From: JANNXY01 sp964472605
GTDB taxonomy: Bacteria; Patescibacteriota; Minisyncoccia; Phycocordibacterales; CAIZIN01
Direction: 5' to 3'
Assembly (NCBI GenBank): GCA_964472605.1
Contig: CAYYLG010000005.1
Coordinates: forward strand, 1-29,301
Length of the DNA stretch: 29,301 bases
Positions 14,657 to 22,472 of the stretch are shown here, one piece after another (the stretch's first letter is position 1; each line of letters opens with the position of its first letter). Made by a program: the position numbers and the translations under genes. A model generated the notes under the pieces. The model had not been told where the DNA came from. It was given only the letters and a program-made list of their open reading frames with translations, and ran no database searches.

Positions 14657-14956
14657 GCCGCGCAATTCCGAAAGCGAAAATAAATCAGAGCGAGGGCTTG
14701 GCGGAATTCCCCCCACACCCCCCTTCCGCCAAGCTCGAGCACCGCATTGAGCCCCGCCGCCTGCTCGAAAACTTGAGAGCAGAGACCCGCAGGAAAATAC
14801 TCTTTTCATTAGAAGAAAAAGAAATCGGGCGCGCGCAAAATGAAAAGAGCAAAGAGTATTTTCCTGCGGGGCACGCGAGCGGAGCGAGCGGCGGCGGGGC
14901 GGTTCAGTCTGTTTTCCGCTCGAAAAAAGTTCGCGCAAAGGATACAATTTCACCGC
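14654..14956 (+). repeat. inverted repeat A, internal copy
   Basis: 303 bp, inverted partner of 11996-12298. Its last six bases, CACCGC, are also the first six of repeat B, making with it one continuous 528-bp block (14654-15181). Confidence 0.9.
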
Positions 14957-15181
14957 CAATAGAAACTTCACGATTTGAAAGGGTTGCTCCGCGCGTCCGC
15001 GAGGCGGCCGCGCTCCGCAAAACTCCTCGCCGCTTCGCGGCGAAATGGCTGGGCGGGCTGAATTCAAAACGGGCGGATTTGTCACGAACCAAGGGGTTCG
15101 TTCCAATTTTTTGGACAAATGTTTTGATTTGGTGAAAATCGTCTGATTTGGACAAAAAATCGGCTTGTTTCGTATCTAAAA
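14951..15181 (+). repeat. inverted repeat B, internal copy
   Basis: 231 bp, inverted partner of 16481-16711. It carries an antisense copy of the recombinase gene's 3' end. It includes the perfect hairpin TCGCCGC-TTC-GCGGCGA and a GC-rich palindromic block near 14995-15025. It ends six bases before the recombinase start codon. Confidence 0.9.
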
Positions 15182-15186
15182 ACAAT

Positions 15187-16716
15187 ATGAATATCAAACC
15201 AAAATATTTTCTCTATACGCGCAAAAGTACCGAAGATGACGATAGACAAGTTATGTCCATCGAGGCACAACTTTTTGAGCTACGAGAATTTGCGCGTAGA
15301 GAAAATTTTGAAATTCTTGAGGAATTTCAAGAGTCGAAAAGCGCAAAGACACCGGGGCGCGAAATTTTCGGCGAGATGATGGCGAAAGTGGAGAAATCTG
15401 ATGGCGTGGGCATACTCGCTTGGCACCCTGATAGATTGGCGCGTAATTCTATGGACGGAGGACGCATCATCTACGCCGTAGATCAAAAGAAAATCGTGTC
15501 TTTGCGCTTTCCGACATTTTGGTTTGAACCAACCCCGCAGGGGTTATTTATGTTGCAAGTGGCGTTTGGTCAATCGAAATATTACAGCGACAACCTAGCC
15601 GAAAATATTAAGCGTGGTATCCGCCAAAAATTGCGCCGGAAAGAATGGATTGGTCTCGCGCCTTTCGGTTATCAGAATAATCCACTTACTCGCAATATTG
15701 AGCCACACCCAACCGAAGCGCGGATTGTGAAGTTAGCATTTGAGGAATATGCGAAAGGCGGCTATTCTTTCATCTCTTTAGGGCAATTTTTGGCGGACTT
15801 GGGCGTAGTGAGTAAGAACCAAACGCCACTTGCCAAAGTTTCCATCAAACGACTTCTAACACACAAAGCATATCTCGGATTTGTGAGACATAAAGGAGAA
15901 TGGTTTGATGGAAACTTTGAACCAATTATTTCTCCCGCATTGTTTGAAGCCGTGGAGAAAATACTCCGCGCCAAGGAACGGCCGCGCAAACGAAAAGCGA
16001 GGCACGATTTTCCATTTACCGGATTATTTCGTTGCGCTGAATGTGGCTCAATGATTAGCGCACAGTGGGCTACTGGAAAATCGGGCCATCGCTACCGCTA
16101 TTATCGCTGTTCAAAAAAGCGCGGCCGTTGTTCGCAACCATATATCCAAGAAATGGAGTTGGCGCGACAAATTAAATTACGGCTTCAAACAATCTCGCTT
16201 TGCGATAATCTCACTGATTGGATGTTGAACAAAGTGAAAGAATGGGAGCGTGAGGAAATGTTAGGTTCGCAAAGCGAGGTTCAAAATCTTTCTGAACAAA
16301 TCAAAACGGCAGAAGCAAAAATGGAAAAGTTAGTTTCTGCTTATTTGGATGGTGATATTCCAAAACAAACTTACCTCAAAAAGAAAGATGAAATTTTGCT
16401 TGCTTCTGCCGTTTTGGAACAGAAGAAAAAAAATTTTGAACGCGGGAAGAAAAATTGGGTCGAACCCCTGCGGGAATGGATTTTAGATACGAAACAAGCC
16501 GATTTTTTGTCCAAATCAGACGATTTTCACCAAATCAAAACATTTGTCCAAAAAATTGGAACGAACCCCTTGGTTCGTGACAAATCCGCCCGTTTTGAAT
16601 TCAGCCCGCCCAGCCATTTCGCCGCGAAGCGGCGAGGAGTTTTGCGGAGCGCGGCCGCCTCGCGGACGCGCGGAGCAACCCTTTCAAATCGTGAAGTTTC
16701 TATTGGCGGTGTTTGA
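15187..16716 (+). CDS. large serine recombinase
   Basis: 509 residues from ATG 15187. The resolvase domain starts with YFLYTRKSTEDDDRQ, in which the Ser of RKS is the expected nucleophile, followed by SIEAQLFELREFAR and the HPDRLARNSMDGG active-site region. A recombinase domain follows (GFVRHKGEWFDG, FEAVEKILRAKERPRKRK), then a zinc-ribbon (CAECGSMIS ... YYRCSKKRGRC) and a coiled coil near residues 355-415. Large serine recombinases integrate and excise circular DNA at attP/attB without long homology. The last 78 codons lie in repeat B', and the final codon and TGA come from the chromosome beyond the att core. The start chosen leaves out 13 upstream residues encoded by repeat B. No Shine-Dalgarno is visible. 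Confidence 0.92.
   Translation: MNIKPKYFLYTRKSTEDDDRQVMSIEAQLFELREFARRENFEILEEFQESKSAKTPGREIFGEMMAKVEKSDGVGILAWHPDRLARNSMDGGRIIYAVDQKKIVSLRFPTFWFEPTPQGLFMLQVAFGQSKYYSDNLAENIKRGIRQKLRRKEWIGLAPFGYQNNPLTRNIEPHPTEARIVKLAFEEYAKGGYSFISLGQFLADLGVVSKNQTPLAKVSIKRLLTHKAYLGFVRHKGEWFDGNFEPIISPALFEAVEKILRAKERPRKRKARHDFPFTGLFRCAECGSMISAQWATGKSGHRYRYYRCSKKRGRCSQPYIQEMELARQIKLRLQTISLCDNLTDWMLNKVKEWEREEMLGSQSEVQNLSEQIKTAEAKMEKLVSAYLDGDIPKQTYLKKKDEILLASAVLEQKKKNFERGKKNWVEPLREWILDTKQADFLSKSDDFHQIKTFVQKIGTNPLVRDKSARFEFSPPSHFAAKRRGVLRSAAASRTRGATLSNREVSIGGV
16481..16711 (+). repeat. inverted repeat B', right end of element
   Basis: 231 bp, inverted copy of 14951-15181; it forms the 3' coding part of the recombinase and ends in the GCGGTG junction hexamer (16706-16711). 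Confidence 0.9.
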
Positions 16717-16982
16717 GAGTTAAGTGCCCCGCAGGTGAGGCACCACAAGGGTATTCTAGCATCTTTCGGCAGAGCAAAATAAGGGTTGAGGGACGGGCTC
16801 TCTTTTCAAGCAAACGGGACAAATGGGACACGCTGGAGGGGTATCCCAAAATGAGGAGTTTTTGAGAAGGTGGTTTGAAACCATCAAGCACCATAAGGAT
16901 GAAAAGCGAATGGGAAAATGGGAGTCCAGCAAGAAACTAAGTCCCATTTGCCTTTGAACTGGAAAAGCAGTCTAATACAGAT
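16717..16982. other. gene-free flank between element and phage fragment
   Basis: 266 bases with no convincing gene. A weak hairpin GTGCC/GGCAC (16724-16743) and, on the minus strand, TGCTAGAAT (16753-16761), which looks like an extended -10 pointing at the element, are the only signals I see. A TCTAATAC hexamer region shortly before 16983 may be the promoter of the phage gene. Confidence 0.4.
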
Positions 16983-17819
16983 ATGGCGAAACGGAAGAAA
17001 GATAGACTGGGATCGTTCAAGCGAATGCTGCGAAATCAACAGCTCCTTGTACGTATCCTCATCAAGAATCCTGAACTGAATCGGGAACTCATAGCACTCG
17101 GCACCTCGCCTGCGGTGGAAGAAGTACGCAAACAAATAGAGCCACACAGGAAGGATATGACCCTGCCGTGGTGTTTTGATCACTATGCCACCATGATGAA
17201 CATAGGCCTCATGCTCGCTCATGCCCTCGACAAGGAGACGAGAAGTAGGATCGTAATATTCATCAACAAATTTCTCTCTAAAGCAGAGCTTGGTCAAGAA
17301 TGGTTCTCTCCCATGCTCACATACATCACTGCAGGCATCATATGCCCTCCGTACTACAATTTTCATATACAAAAAGAAAATAAACGAGTAACGATGACCT
17401 TGAATCCTGACACATCCATCGACGACATCCGTAACGAATGGCCGATGATCGACAAGGCAATTCACGAAGCATGGCCTGATTTCAAGAAAACCAATCTTTC
17501 ATCGAAATTCAATGAGGAGATACAGGAATATCTGAAAGCGATGAAAGCCAAGAGCAATATATCCGACGATTTCAAGTACAAGGATCTGAGCCAATTTGAG
17601 ACAATACTTGCCAAGAGATCGGGTGACTCGAAGAAAGCGGTAGCTGACTATCGTGGCAAGAGACTCGTAGCGGAAGGTGTGGCTCGAAAGCCTGTACGCA
17701 TACATTCAAGGAAGACCGACCGAGATATCGTCAAGGAACTCTATGGTGTCAAAACCAAACAGATGCAGACTAGAAAAGTAAATGCTTTACGCCAGCGAAA
17801 ACGCCGTCTAGAAGCATGA
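16983..17819 (+). CDS. hypothetical protein, 278 residues, phage-associated
   Basis: Not recognised. A basic, soluble protein without membrane segments; the end is strongly basic (NALRQRKRRLEA). It has higher GC and different codon use than the host genes to the left, matching the methyltransferase and terminase genes to its right. It lies upstream of these in the same direction and is separated from them by a strong terminator. Its role could be DNA packaging or replication related by position, but nothing in the sequence shows it. Confidence 0.65.
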   Translation: MAKRKKDRLGSFKRMLRNQQLLVRILIKNPELNRELIALGTSPAVEEVRKQIEPHRKDMTLPWCFDHYATMMNIGLMLAHALDKETRSRIVIFINKFLSKAELGQEWFSPMLTYITAGIICPPYYNFHIQKENKRVTMTLNPDTSIDDIRNEWPMIDKAIHEAWPDFKKTNLSSKFNEEIQEYLKAMKAKSNISDDFKYKDLSQFETILAKRSGDSKKAVADYRGKRLVAEGVARKPVRIHSRKTDRDIVKELYGVKTKQMQTRKVNALRQRKRRLEA

Positions 17820-17872
17820 CAGGTTTTCGGACGAAATCCAGTCAGTGATATCTGAAATAGGATGTGATGATT

Positions 17873-17896
17873 CCCGCAGGAGAGCCTGCGGGTTTT
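17873..17896 (+). terminator. rho-independent terminator
   Basis: CCCGCAGG, loop AGAG, CCTGCGGG, TTTT. It ends the 278-residue gene's transcript. The next gene starts about 20 bases later, with a TTTAATAC region as possible -10. Confidence 0.85.
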
Positions 17897-17915
17897 CCGT
17901 TTAATACACACAACG

Positions 17916-19202
17916 ATGTCAAAACTCAAACCACTGGTATGGCGCACCGAAAAGCGCCGGGTAAATGATCTTCTGCCCTACGAGAAGAATCCAAGAAAGA
18001 TCACCGACAAGCAGATGGAGGATTTGAAAGAAAGCCTCAAAAAATTTAACCTCGCGGAACTGCCTGCCATAAATCTCGACGAAAAAATTGTCGCGGGCCA
18101 TCAGCGCATCAAAGCGTTACAGCTCTTAGGTCGAGGCGAAGAATTGATTGAGGTGAGAACACCGAACAGAAAGCTTACGCCGTCAGAATTCAAACAGTAT
18201 TTATTAACCAGCAACCGATCAGGAGGATCATGGGACTGGGAGATACTCGCAAGTGATTTCGACATCGACACCCTGCTCACGGCAGGCTTCGACTCGACTG
18301 ACCTCACCAATATCTTCGACGACAATCTCGAAGTCACGGATGATGGCTTCGATGAAGAAAAAGAACTGGAGAAAATCAAAGAAACCGATATCAAGTTCGG
18401 CGACATTTATGCTCTCGGTCGCCACAGACTGATCTGCGGCAACTTCCTCCACATGAACATGGTAAACGCCCTCATGGACGGCAAACAGGCCGACATGGTA
18501 AACACCGACCCTCCATACAACATCGGTCTCTCATACGACAAAGGAGTCGGCAACAAGGCAAAGTACGGCGGCACGACTGATGACAGTAAGTCCGACGAGG
18601 AATACCACACATTCGCAAAGACACTCATCCAAAACGCACTGAGCGCGACCAAGCCAGACGCTCACGTTTTCTTCTGGTGTGACGAGAGATATGTCTGGCT
18701 ATTCCAAGAGCTGTACAAAGAACTTGGTATTGATTCCAAACGACTCTGCTTGTGGGTCAAAGACAATGCCTCCCCGACACCCGGAGTCGCCTTCAACAAG
18801 GTGACCGAGTACTGCGCGTACGGCACCCGAGGCAAGCCGTATCTCTCCGACAAGGTTAAAAACCTCAACGAAATTCTGAACAAGGAGATGACCACGGGCA
18901 ATCGTCTGACCGAGGACATCATGGATATGCTCAATATCTGGCTCGTCAAAAGATTGCCGTCGCAAGAATACACCCATCCAACACAGAAGCCACCAACGCT
19001 TCACGAGAAAGCATTGCGTAGATGCAGTCGTCCTGGCGACATCATTCTCGACCTCACCGCAGGCTCGGGAAGCATCCTGTCTGCTTGCGAACAACTGAAG
19101 CGCACCGCATATCTCTGCGAGATGGAGCCGATCTTCTGCCAATTAATTATCAACCGATTTAAGCAACTCTCTCCCAATGAAAAAGTCATCAAACTCAATT
19201 AA
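17916..19202 (+). CDS. ParB-like domain plus DNA methyltransferase (N6-adenine/N4-cytosine)
   Basis: 428 residues. Residues 10-75 are a ParB/Srx-type domain (RVNDLLPYEKNPRKIT, AGHQRIKALQLLG). The C-terminal half is an N6/N4 DNA methyltransferase: catalytic DPPYNIG at 198-204 and, later, the SAM-binding region LDLTAGSGSILSACEQ, which is the beta-class order (motif IV before motif I). A THPTQKP motif before the SAM site is typical of this group. Such ParB-methyltransferase fusions are common in phages and prophages, protecting phage DNA or modifying host DNA; no restriction enzyme is adjacent. It overlaps the next methyltransferase by 26 bases. Confidence 0.88.
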   Translation: MSKLKPLVWRTEKRRVNDLLPYEKNPRKITDKQMEDLKESLKKFNLAELPAINLDEKIVAGHQRIKALQLLGRGEELIEVRTPNRKLTPSEFKQYLLTSNRSGGSWDWEILASDFDIDTLLTAGFDSTDLTNIFDDNLEVTDDGFDEEKELEKIKETDIKFGDIYALGRHRLICGNFLHMNMVNALMDGKQADMVNTDPPYNIGLSYDKGVGNKAKYGGTTDDSKSDEEYHTFAKTLIQNALSATKPDAHVFFWCDERYVWLFQELYKELGIDSKRLCLWVKDNASPTPGVAFNKVTEYCAYGTRGKPYLSDKVKNLNEILNKEMTTGNRLTEDIMDMLNIWLVKRLPSQEYTHPTQKPPTLHEKALRRCSRPGDIILDLTAGSGSILSACEQLKRTAYLCEMEPIFCQLIINRFKQLSPNEKVIKLN

Positions 19203-19935
19203 GGCTGGCGATATCTTTCGGTTAGGCGTTTACACGATTGCTTGCGGTGATTCGAGAGACAAAGAATTCGTGGCAAAAGTGATCGGCAAGAGGAAAATCA
19301 AAGCGATCATTTCCGATCCTCCGTACGGTGTTGCAGTCACTGAATCAAAAAGAAATTTTCAAGCACTGAAGAAAGATAAAGTAATCGCCAATGATCAAAT
19401 CCAAAGTGATGCCGAGTACATCACCTTCACCTCACAATGGCTTGGTGCGGTGTTGCCGTATCTCGAAAAGAAAAACGCCCTGTACGTCTTCAACTCCGAC
19501 AAGATGCTTTTTGCCCTGCGTGAAGGCATGATGCGTGTCCACTGCAAATTCGCGCAACTGATTGTCTGGGTAAAGACTCAGGCAGTCGTCGGAAGAATGG
19601 ACTACGCCCCGATGCACGAACTCATAGCATATGGATGGTATGGCACGCATGAATTCCTGAAGTCGAAGGACAAATCGGTCATCGTGCATCCAAAACCAAG
19701 CAAAAGTCCCTTTCACCCCACGACAAAGCCCGTACCCCTTATCCGCCACCTCATTCTCAACAGCACCCGAATCGGTGACACGGTCTACGACGCTTTCCTC
19801 GGCTCGGGAACCACTCTCTTGGCGTGCGAACAGACCAAGCGAGTCTGCATCGCCATCGAGCTCGACCCCGAGTATGTGCAAACAGCGATTGATAGATGGG
19901 AGAAACTAACAGGGTTAACTGCAATAAAAATATGA
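19177..19935 (+). CDS. second DNA methyltransferase (N6-adenine/N4-cytosine)
   Basis: 252 residues with DPPYGVAV near residue 48, HPTTKPVPL and YDAFLGSGTTLLACEQ towards the end: a compact beta-class methyltransferase without the ParB part. The N-terminal GDIFRLGVYTIACGD resembles the same position in the upstream protein (GDIYALGRHRLICGN), so the two are related by descent, but the target-recognition parts differ. It probably methylates another sequence. It overlaps the upstream gene and, by ATGA, the terminase small subunit gene, so all are translated from one message. Confidence 0.85.
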   Translation: MKKSSNSIKAGDIFRLGVYTIACGDSRDKEFVAKVIGKRKIKAIISDPPYGVAVTESKRNFQALKKDKVIANDQIQSDAEYITFTSQWLGAVLPYLEKKNALYVFNSDKMLFALREGMMRVHCKFAQLIVWVKTQAVVGRMDYAPMHELIAYGWYGTHEFLKSKDKSVIVHPKPSKSPFHPTTKPVPLIRHLILNSTRIGDTVYDAFLGSGTTLLACEQTKRVCIAIELDPEYVQTAIDRWEKLTGLTAIKI

Positions 19936-20354
19936 AACCGACAAGCGTGCAGAGGAGGGTCGAAGCAGACAAGAAACTGGTGCTCGAACAGCTGAAGAAG
20001 ACTCCCATCATTCAGCTTGTCTGCGAGAGATGCGGCATCGGAAAATCCACATACTACAGATGGCGTCAGGAAGATGCCGAATTCAAAAAGAATTCCGATG
20101 AAGCCATGCAAGATGGCATCGACATGATTAATGATCTTTCAGAGTCACAGCTCATAGCGTTGATTAAGGACAAAAATTTCTCTGCAATACAGCTCTGGCT
20201 TCGTCAGCACCATCCGACCTACGGCAACAAGCTTGAGGTGAAGGCAAAGATTGAAGCGGCAGATCCGCTCACTCCCGAGCAGGAGGCTTTAATCAAAAAA
20301 GCTCTCGGCCTTCCTGAAGAAGCGGTACTTAATAAGCAACAAAATAATGCATAA
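19932..20354 (+). CDS. phage terminase small subunit (probable)
   Basis: 140 residues from ATG 19932, which overlaps the methyltransferase TGA by 4 bases; an ATG 36 bases upstream inside that gene is less likely. The N-terminal part is a helix-turn-helix (IIQLVCERCGIGKSTYYRWRQEDAEF) of the kind in phage terminase small subunits, followed by LIALIKDKNFSAIQLWLRQHHPTYG, a segment very usual in these proteins. The small subunit recognises the packaging site and loads the large subunit. The next gene, a terminase large subunit, overlaps it by 8 bases and supports this call. Confidence 0.75.
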   Translation: MKPTSVQRRVEADKKLVLEQLKKTPIIQLVCERCGIGKSTYYRWRQEDAEFKKNSDEAMQDGIDMINDLSESQLIALIKDKNFSAIQLWLRQHHPTYGNKLEVKAKIEAADPLTPEQEALIKKALGLPEEAVLNKQQNNA

Positions 20355-22470
20355 CCACGACCAAGTAATGAGTCCGGATGAGCTCGCCAATATCATCAAA
20401 AATCAATCCATTCGTAGAAATCTCACCACCGCCTGCCACCACTGGTTCTTCCACATATATTTTCCTCACTATGCCCAATACCAGACTGCGGCATTCCACA
20501 AGGAACTCTTTGAACTCACTGAAAAGACGGAATACCGCAATGTTGTCATAGAGGCATTCAGAGGATCGGGCAAGACCACCATCATGGGCACTTCGTATGC
20601 CATCTGGTCGATACTTGGAGTACAGTAGAAGAAATTTGTACTCATCATCGCCAAAACCGAGAGCCAAGCGAGACAATATCTCGCCAATATCAAGGTCGAA
20701 CTGGAATCGAACCATTTACTCAAAAGCGACCTCGGCCCCTTCGAGGAACCCACTGATGAATGGAGAGCGGTATCAATCGTTCTGCCGAAGTATGGAGCAA
20801 GGATCATGGTGGCAAGTATTGAGAACTCAATCCGAGGCATCAGGCATGGCGCTCACCGCCCCGACTTAATCATCTGCGATGACTTGGAAGATCTTGATAT
20901 CGTGAAGACTCAAGAAAGCAGAGACAAAATGTTCAACTGGCTCACCGGAGACATCATGCCGCTTGGAGACAAGCATACGAGATTGATCGTCATCGGCACC
21001 AAGCTCCACAATGACTCCATAATCATGAGGCTAAAAAATGCGATATTGGAAGGTCGAATGGGCGGTATCGCTAGGGCATATCCATTCATGAAAGACGGCA
21101 TCGCTCTCTGGCACGAGAAGTTTCCGACGCAGGCAGACATCGATACCTTGAGAGAATCAGTGCCGAGCGTTGAAGCCTGGGAACGGGAATATATGCTCAA
21201 TATCGTCTCAACATCGGATCAGGTCGTGAGACGTGAGTGGATCACGTATTATGACGCTTTTCCGCCGGAGAATCAGTATCGATACTCCGCAAGCGGGGTT
21301 GATCCCGCCATATCCGAAGATCAGGACAGGGACTGCACCGCTATCGTATCAGGCAAGATATATAGCAGGAAGAAGAATCTGAAAATATATATCCTGCCGA
21401 ATCCGATAAATGAGAGGATTGACTCATTGAAGGCACTGGATACCATAAAGGCGATATCGAATGGGCTGGGACAAGGATTGCCTGCGACAGTATGGGTGGA
21501 ATCGGTGCAGTACCAGAAAGCAATTATTCAGCAGCTTGTATCTGACGGATATCCTGCTAAGGAATACAAACCGTATGGAGCAGACAAACGGGCAAGACTC
21601 TCCATCATATCGGCACATATACAATCAGGCACCGTGCTCTTTCCTCGACACGGAGCGGAGAAGCTCATTGAGCAGTTGGTGGGATTTGGCGTGGAACGAC
21701 ATGACGACCTTTCCGATGCTCTCTGTATTCTTGTGTCGGGCATCATTGCCCAGGAATCGAACATCCCGAAGGGATATCATGAGCTTTTCACCGAACCCAT
21801 GCTTGCCGCAGGCTATCACGAAGGGTTGCCACATGCGGGAGAAAAGCGACTGGGCATATCAGTTGCTCATGGAAATCAGCGGCATACGGCGATCGTCCTT
21901 CGGTCTGATAATGCGGCAGAGATCGTGTATCACGACATGATCGGAAATCTAGACACCATCGCACGAAAGATCGTAGAGGTGGCACTAAGATATAAAGTAC
22001 CACTCTCTGACGAGAATATTTTCCTCAATAAGGATGATACGGGAAGGACGCTCTCTGAATATGTAGCCAAATATGCCCATGGCCACTTCGTCCTGAAGAA
22101 ATATGGGCATAGGCAGAGATACGGCATATTCATGAGTGAGACCGATCCGAACAACCTCTATGCCGACATGTGGGCCAAGGGCTACTCCAAACTTGCAGGG
22201 TGGATACAGCAAGGAGGAAGACTCATTGGACAGCACAAGTTCGATGACCTTCTGTACATTATCTATACCGACCTGAACAGCAAGAGGATCATCATTGATC
22301 GAGAGGAATTACAAGATGACGGCATCGACACATCAATACCCGATGCACTTGGTCTCACTATCACCAAGGAGAAACAGCATATCATCCGACCGCCCGAGGA
22401 TCGGTATGATGATCAGTATCCTGATCCTGACTATGACCTGTCGCCACAGTATCCGGAGATTGGGATTTAG
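20347..22470 (+). pseudogene. phage terminase large subunit, interrupted by an in-frame amber codon
   Basis: One reading frame of 708 codons broken only by TAG at 20626-20628 (codon 94). Before it: Walker A FRGSGKTT (codons 71-78). After it: VLIIAKTESQARQYL, Walker B LIICDDLED (Asp178-Asp179) and a C-motif region VIGTKLH, then an RNase H-like nuclease with VDPA (Asp319) and HDDLSDA (Asp453, Asp454). A second nuclease-like unit appears to follow (GISVAHG from codon 504, NKDDTG, IPDALGLT at 664-671). The large subunit is the motor and nuclease that packages phage DNA. A restart at the next in-frame ATG (20806) would lose Walker A, so the product is probably dead unless the amber is read through or is a sequencing error. 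It ends TAG, 2 bases from thrS. Confidence 0.8.
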
Positions 22471-22472
22471 GA

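Larger units (their letters stand above)
11996..16711. mobile_element. 4.7-kb serine-recombinase element with split and internal inverted repeats
   Basis: The unit has these parts in order: 303-bp repeat A' (11996-12298), cargo genes, repeat A (14654-14956), repeat B (14951-15181), recombinase gene, 231-bp repeat B' (16481-16711). A and A' are inverted copies, as are B and B'. A and B overlap in CACCGC in the middle; both outer ends carry the same hexamer as GCGGTG at the junction with the chromosome. Joining the two ends across GCGGTG gives exactly the reverse complement of the central A-B join. This is the structure expected when a circle carrying two inverted copies of a 528-bp attP-bearing sequence integrates at one of them. 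Predicted circle: 4710 bp. Predicted empty site: AATTT-GCGGTG-TTTGAG. Confidence 0.8.

Noticed and set aside
11996..16711. Composite transposon with IS ends
   Set aside because: No DDE transposase, no target-site duplication pattern, and the repeats contain the integrase gene's own 3' end. The site-specific circle model explains the A-core-B join, which a transposon does not.
20347..22470. Alternative genetic code with TAG read as an amino acid in the phage genes
   Set aside because: The same reading frame ends at TAG (22468-22470) exactly before thrS, and the element's methyltransferase and the 112-residue host gene also end in TAG. The other phage genes end in TAA or TGA, so nothing else supports recoding.
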